A DNA stretch of 8,940 bases, taken from assembly GCA_036554605.1 (NCBI GenBank), contig DATBMY010000268.1, positions 1-8,940 on the forward strand, in the 5' to 3' direction. The translations under genes and the position numbers were made by a program. Shown in pieces: positions 5,074 through 8,940 of this stretch. Under the pieces are notes generated by a model. That model searched no databases, was not told the origin of the DNA, and was given only the letters and a program-made list of their open reading frames with translations. This stretch comes from DATBMY01 sp036554605 (GTDB lineage Bacteria > Acidobacteriota > Blastocatellia > UBA7656). How positions within the stretch are numbered: the stretch's first letter is position 1; each line of letters starts with the position of its first letter.

Positions 5074-8000
5074 TTAGGTACCGTTCATTGGCGGCGGAGC
5101 CGCACCGCAGTTGCAGGTGTTGTTGCCTGTATTGCTGTCGGTGATCGTGCAGCGCAGCGTGCCCGGAGGCGACTGCAAGCTGCCCGATCCGGCCTTGGCC
5201 GTGCCGTCGATACGGCCCGTCACGCGACGGTCGGTCGTTGCGTGATCGAGTGTGATCACCTGACCGCGTCGAGTGACCTTGCCGCGGCCGGTGAAGGTCG
5301 TGCCGTTGCAGCAGAATATATAGTCGCCCGTGAAGCTGTTGAACAGCAGCACGTTGTTCGGGTTCGTATTATCCTGCAAGCAGACGTTGAAGACCGTCAC
5401 TATGAACGCGCAGGAGGCGGTATTGCCGGATGCATCCGTCGCCGTGCATGTGACTGTTGTTGCGCCCACCGGGAATGTCGAGCCCGAAGGCGGAGTGCAG
5501 ACGAAGGTAGTTCCGGGACAGTTATCCGAAACGGTCGGATCCGGATAGGTAACCACCGCGGTCGTTCCGCCGGGATCCGGTGTTACCGCTACGACGTTCG
5601 CCGGGCAGGCAATCGCAGGCGGCTCGATATCGACCACCGTTACGTCGAACATGCAGCTAGGTCCAGAGGTGGACGTGCAGGTGACCGTAGTCGTGCCAAC
5701 GGGGAAGAACGAGCCCGAAGGTGGAGTGCAGGTAACCGTGCCGCACGTTCCGGTCGTGGTCGGAGCCGGGTAGTTAACCACAGCGCCGCACTGGCCAAGA
5801 TCGTTCGACTGGGTTACGTTCGCCGGGCAGGTGATCGTGCATCCCCCGCCGCCGCAGTCAGTGCCGGTCGAGCTGATGGTATCAATTCTCCAGCCTTGAC
5901 CGCTGACGCTGCTGTCGGTGCCGCGGCGGAACCGGAAGACCCAGCTCTGGCCGTTGGCAGACGCCGGCAGGTTGACGGTCGTCGTGACGAAGCCGGCGGA
6001 ATTGCCCGTCCACGCCATGCGACCGGCTATCGGCGAGCCGAAGTTCACCGAGATCGTGCCGTTGTATCCACCTACGGCGAACGAGCCGCCCGCCGCCAGG
6101 ATATCCTGGAACGCGCCGCCGTTGATCGATACTTCGAGCACGCCGCCGTCGAATCCATTCTCCAGATTGCGATTCTGGCGGAAGGTCAACGTTGCCGAGG
6201 CCGAAGTAATCGGGAATGCTGGCGAATCGAGCCGTTCGTCGGATATGCAGTTCGGGTCGTTGACGAACGCCGCGTTCGGAGCCGTGTCGGCCGCTGGCGA
6301 AGGTACGCCCGCGTTAGAGGTTTCCCACGGGTTGGAGTTGACGCAATCGATCGCCGTAGTGGCCGTCCACCCGGTCGGGAACGCCGGCGGGGTCACCCCG
6401 TCGAAGTTCTCGGCGCAAGGTTGAGCGCCCACGCAGCAAACGAAGCCGTCGGTGATGTTAATCGTGTCAACCCTCCAGCCCACATCCGATACGCTCGTGT
6501 CGGTAGCGCGACGGAAGCGAAGCACGATGCTCTGACCCATCGCCGAGGCAGGCAGGTTGACGGTTGTGGTGATAAAGCCGCCGGAGACTCCGGTCCACGC
6601 CATGCGACCGGCAATCGGCGAGCTGAAGTTTACCGAGATCGTGCCGTTGTAGCCGCCCGTTACAAACGAGCCGCCCGCGGCGATGATGTCTGCGAACGTC
6701 GTGCCGCCGTCGGTCGATATTTCAAGCACGCCGCCGTCGAACGTGTTCTCCATGTCGAAGTTGTTACGGAAGGTCAACTGCGCCATGGCCGTCGTGATCG
6801 GAATCGATGGCGTGTCGAGCCGCTCGTCTGAAACGGTGCTCGGGTCGTTGGTAAACGCCGCGTTCGGAGCCGTGTCGGCCGGCGGGGCGGGAGTGCCCGC
6901 ACTTGAGGTCGCCCACGGTGCCGAGGCGCCATTAGCGACTGCCGAGGTAGCTGTCCAGCCCGCGGGCAGCGCCGGCGCGACCACGCCGTCGAAGTTCTCG
7001 GTGAAGGCGGTGGCCAGCGTCCCGAGTGTGAACGTGTAAGTAACCGTTCCGAGGTCGGTCATGCCGTCCTGAAGCTGCAGCGATGCCGTAATGGTGCCGC
7101 CGCACGCGCCGTTAGCGGTGAAGGTGAAGTTGCGGCATACGGCAGCGCCGCCCGCTATCAGCGCACCGTAATTCTGCGGGCCGCTCGGAGAAGTCACGCC
7201 GCCGGTCGCCTGAAGCGTTCCGACCACGTTGACCGTGTCGGTAGTTCCAACGTTCTGTACGCAGAGGCTAACAGTGACGGTCTCACCCGGATCGATCGCG
7301 CCGTTTGCGGGAGTGCAACCCTCGGTGACTATCGTCGCGCCGCCGGAAGCGATAACGGCCTGTTGCAGTTCTACGCCGTTGGAGATGATCAGCGCGTAGT
7401 CCTGATCCGTAGTATCGGCATCGCCCGGAACGCCGTCGCCCGCGATGTTGGTCGCGATGACTCGTACGACGAAGGGACCGGAAACACCCGCGGGAACGAA
7501 TACGCTCTCGGTGTTGTTTCGCGTGTCAGCCGCGCCGCCCGTGGAAGAGAAGGCGCCGGTAAATACGTTGCCTTTGAAAGTATTGCCGCCGACCGTGACT
7601 TCAAGGTCGAGGTTGTTGATAAACGCGTTGCCGGATGTCGGGCCGGGAGGGTCGGTCCACGCCAGGGTCACGCGGAAGCCCATCGTGTTGTCGTCGACAT
7701 TGCCGGTTATTGCGCGCTGCTGGCCCGTCGCGGTGAAGGTGTCGGCGGGCAACTGATCGTGGATGATGTTCGCTGTAGCGAATATATCGAAGAAACCCTG
7801 GAGGTTTACCAATCCCCACCCCTGGCCGTTAGACCAGAGGTTATCACCGGCGCCCGCCCCCGTCAGGTAGCGCGCCGAATTAGCAATCAAGGCCTTCGTC
7901 ATCGCGGGGCTAGGCGGCGTGAGCGCCTGATTGATGAAGTGCTGGCGGATGAGAGCCGCCACGCCTGCGACCGCCGGAGCCGAATGGCTCGTGCCGGTAG

Positions 8001-8940
8001 AAGCCGTGGTCCACTGCTGACCCGCCGGGTGGAAGTTGCTTCCGACGCCCGCGCATACGGAGTCGGCATCAAAGCACGGGTCGGCCATGCCGTTTACCGG
8101 GAGAGCGCCCGAAGCCTGGAATACGCCGCCGGTCACGTGCGTGCCGGGAGCCACGATGTCGGGCTTGATGCGACCGTCATCGAGGGGACCGCGGCTTGAG
8201 AATCCTATCATCTCGCTCGCGTTGTCAGCGCCGCTGTCGCCCTGGCCGCAGAAGTCCGCGCCGCCGAAAGCGTGTACGTTTTCAGATGCGCCGACCGTGA
8301 TCACGTTCTTCGCCGTTCCCGGAGCGCCGCACGTATTGGCGCCGGGACCGTTGTTGCCCGACGTAAAGACTATGACCATTTCCTGGTTGCCCGCGGTCGG
8401 GAAGGCGGACCCTGCCGGCTGCGCGTCGCGAACTAGCGCGTCGAACGCTTGCGAGTCGGCCGTGTATGCGCCGCCCACGGCCGCGCCCCAGCTATTGGTG
8501 CTTATGCGCGCGCCGTCGTTATAGGCTCTCGACTGCCAGTTGGGAAAACTGGGACTCGTGAATCCCGGGCTGAATACCACTGACGAGCCGACCTTCACGA
8601 AGGGGCAGACGCCAAGTCCGAACCGGAACCCCGCGGCGTCGGCGTGCGGGAAGCCGCTGCCAAAACCGAAAGGCACAAAACCCGCTACGATATGACTATT
8701 GAGCGTGCCGTGGCCGTCGCAGCCGCGAATCTCGGGACCGCTTCCGGCTCCTTCTTTTCTGGCATAGGCGACGCGGCTCGCCATGGTCTTATCGCCGTGG
8801 ACATACAGGCCCGGATGGTTGGGCGATGTCGTGGCGTTGTCGAGCCCGTCATCGCCTACGTCAACAACGAAATTCGAGGCGGTAAACTGCGCCTGAGTGA
8901 AGCCCTTGCCCGCCAGATACGCAAGATAATCCGTCGCCTG
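5074..8940 (-). CDS. Secreted multidomain S8 (subtilisin-like) serine peptidase (5' end outside window)
   Basis: The last 1288 residues of a large exported endopeptidase, open at the right edge, so signal peptide and propeptide are not seen. Numbering here starts at the window edge. The catalytic triad is intact: D27 in VVDVGDDGLDN, H77 in GCDGHGT and S318 in TGTSHSAP, with oxyanion Asn N196 in SGNNG. Residues about 415-520 form the jelly-roll domain seen after the catalytic domain of KP-43-like subtilases (LAWTDPPG and NNLDLEVTV). Next come a Cys-containing beta domain (about 525-645), two tandem MAM-like or jelly-roll modules (about 648-1025), a Gly linker, two HYR modules (about 1034-1185) and a Cys-rich C-terminal domain of 102 residues (1187-1288). 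There is no transmembrane helix, LPXTG or other anchor at the C-terminus. It probably digests extracellular protein, with the accessory modules binding substrate or surface; that role is inferred. Confidence 0.93.
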   Translation of the reverse strand, partial: QATDYLAYLAGKGFTQAQFTASNFVVDVGDDGLDNATTSPNHPGLYVHGDKTMASRVAYARKEGAGSGPEIRGCDGHGTLNSHIVAGFVPFGFGSGFPHADAAGFRFGLGVCPFVKVGSSVVFSPGFTSPSFPNWQSRAYNDGARISTNSWGAAVGGAYTADSQAFDALVRDAQPAGSAFPTAGNQEMVIVFTSGNNGPGANTCGAPGTAKNVITVGASENVHAFGGADFCGQGDSGADNASEMIGFSSRGPLDDGRIKPDIVAPGTHVTGGVFQASGALPVNGMADPCFDADSVCAGVGSNFHPAGQQWTTASTGTSHSAPAVAGVAALIRQHFINQALTPPSPAMTKALIANSARYLTGAGAGDNLWSNGQGWGLVNLQGFFDIFATANIIHDQLPADTFTATGQQRAITGNVDDNTMGFRVTLAWTDPPGPTSGNAFINNLDLEVTVGGNTFKGNVFTGAFSSTGGAADTRNNTESVFVPAGVSGPFVVRVIATNIAGDGVPGDADTTDQDYALIISNGVELQQAVIASGGATIVTEGCTPANGAIDPGETVTVSLCVQNVGTTDTVNVVGTLQATGGVTSPSGPQNYGALIAGGAAVCRNFTFTANGACGGTITASLQLQDGMTDLGTVTYTFTLGTLATAFTENFDGVVAPALPAGWTATSAVANGASAPWATSSAGTPAPPADTAPNAAFTNDPSTVSDERLDTPSIPITTAMAQLTFRNNFDMENTFDGGVLEISTDGGTTFADIIAAGGSFVTGGYNGTISVNFSSPIAGRMAWTGVSGGFITTTVNLPASAMGQSIVLRFRRATDTSVSDVGWRVDTINITDGFVCCVGAQPCAENFDGVTPPAFPTGWTATTAIDCVNSNPWETSNAGVPSPAADTAPNAAFVNDPNCISDERLDSPAFPITSASATLTFRQNRNLENGFDGGVLEVSINGGAFQDILAAGGSFAVGGYNGTISVNFGSPIAGRMAWTGNSAGFVTTTVNLPASANGQSWVFRFRRGTDSSVSGQGWRIDTISSTGTDCGGGGCTITCPANVTQSNDLGQCGAVVNYPAPTTTGTCGTVTCTPPSGSFFPVGTTTVTCTSTSGPSCMFDVTVVDIEPPAIACPANVVAVTPDPGGTTAVVTYPDPTVSDNCPGTTFVCTPPSGSTFPVGATTVTCTATDASGNTASCAFIVTVFNVCLQDNTNPNNVLLFNSFTGDYIFCCNGTTFTGRGKVTRRGQVITLDHATTDRRVTGRIDGTAKAGSGSLQSPPGTLRCTITDSNTGNNTCNCGAAPPPMNGT
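5386..5841 (-). repeat. Two tandem HYR (hyalin repeat) modules within the peptidase
   Basis: The first module (5632-5841) starts CTITCPANV and the second (about 5386-5631) starts DIEPPAIACPANV. Both contain the diagnostic TCTPPSGS or VCTPPSGS, then FPVG, then TTVTCT, and end in a beta strand of the type FDVTVV or FIVTVF. HYR is an immunoglobulin-like extracellular fold thought to serve adhesion. The shared stretches are also recognisable in the DNA, consistent with tandem duplication. Confidence 0.88.
5866..6411 (-). repeat. Second copy of the MAM-like/jelly-roll module in the peptidase
   Basis: Runs from ENFDGVTPP to WRIDTIS. It shares long identical blocks with the copy at 6454-6999, among them ADTAPNAAF, GGYNGTISVNF, SPIAGRMAWTG and TTTVNLPAS. 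The start-to-start offset is 588 bp (196 residues). Extra Cys residues occur here (in AIDCVNSN and DPNCIS) that the other copy lacks. Confidence 0.9.
6454..6999 (-). repeat. First copy of the MAM-like/jelly-roll module in the peptidase
   Basis: Runs from ENFDGVVAP to WRVDTINIT. By eye about two thirds of residues match the copy at 5866-6411, and matching runs are also clear in the DNA, so this is a tandem duplication rather than two recruited domains. The core pattern (SDERLDTP, then DGGVLEISTDGG, then VLRFRR, then GWRVDTI) resembles jelly-roll modules of other secreted bacterial peptidases. Confidence 0.9.

Noticed and set aside
5242..6831. Plus-strand open frame of 529 codons opposite the peptidase gene
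   Set aside because: The product is an Arg- and Ala-rich mirror of the tandem peptidase modules, and its repeats simply follow the duplicated DNA. The minus strand carries the intact catalytic triad and domains.
5386..6999. Regular repeats that might suggest a CRISPR array
   Set aside because: The repeats are hundreds of bases long, diverged and in frame, and they encode protein modules. There are no short identical repeats with unique spacers.
7363..8199. Plus-strand open frame of 278 codons opposite the peptidase catalytic region
   Set aside because: It is low-information antisense translation in GC-rich DNA with no recognisable fold, and it covers the codons of the catalytic serine on the other strand.

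Overview
The window looks like chromosomal DNA of a GC-rich, free-living bacterium. An Acidobacteriota lineage (Blastocatellia-like) is my best guess. It rests on a very large secreted subtilisin carrying HYR modules and a Cys-rich C-terminal domain of a kind I associate with that group, and on a degenerate heptamer repeat between genes. It is an inference from family resemblance, not a database match. No RNA gene, insertion sequence, CRISPR array or phage gene is visible.

Layout. Positions 1-3986 hold three minus-strand genes that read as one operon: an EpsC-type serine O-acetyltransferase (3986 to 3042), a 613-residue DNA methyltransferase (2965 to 1124) and an AlaX-type alanyl-tRNA editing protein (1107 to beyond the left edge). 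The first gap is 76 bp and holds a degenerate 7-bp tandem repeat. The second is only 16 bp and is filled by the ribosome binding site of the editing protein. A 112-bp divergent intergenic region (3987-4098) separates this operon from folP (dihydropteroate synthase, 4099-4953, plus strand). That region contains a perfect 7-bp inverted repeat whose symmetry yields promoter-like elements in both directions. folP ends in a strong hairpin with T-tracts on both sides, suited to terminating both folP and the convergent gene to its right. From 5074 to the right edge runs one minus-strand gene, the C-terminal 1288 residues of a secreted multidomain S8 serine peptidase.

How the genes relate. Serine acetyltransferase consumes serine for cysteine synthesis, and AlaX-type proteins hydrolyse tRNA(Ala) mischarged with serine (or glycine), so the operon ends share a serine theme; whether that matters is inference. 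folP is housekeeping folate synthesis. The peptidase is an unrelated exported degradative enzyme.

Most unusual item. The methyltransferase is an internal duplication. Its N-terminal half retains the layout of a beta-class amino-methyltransferase but has lost the catalytic DPPF and the SAM-binding FxGxG motifs. Its C-terminal half keeps both. It ends in a helix-turn-helix-like repeat of the type found beside homing endonucleases. No restriction endonuclease is next to it.
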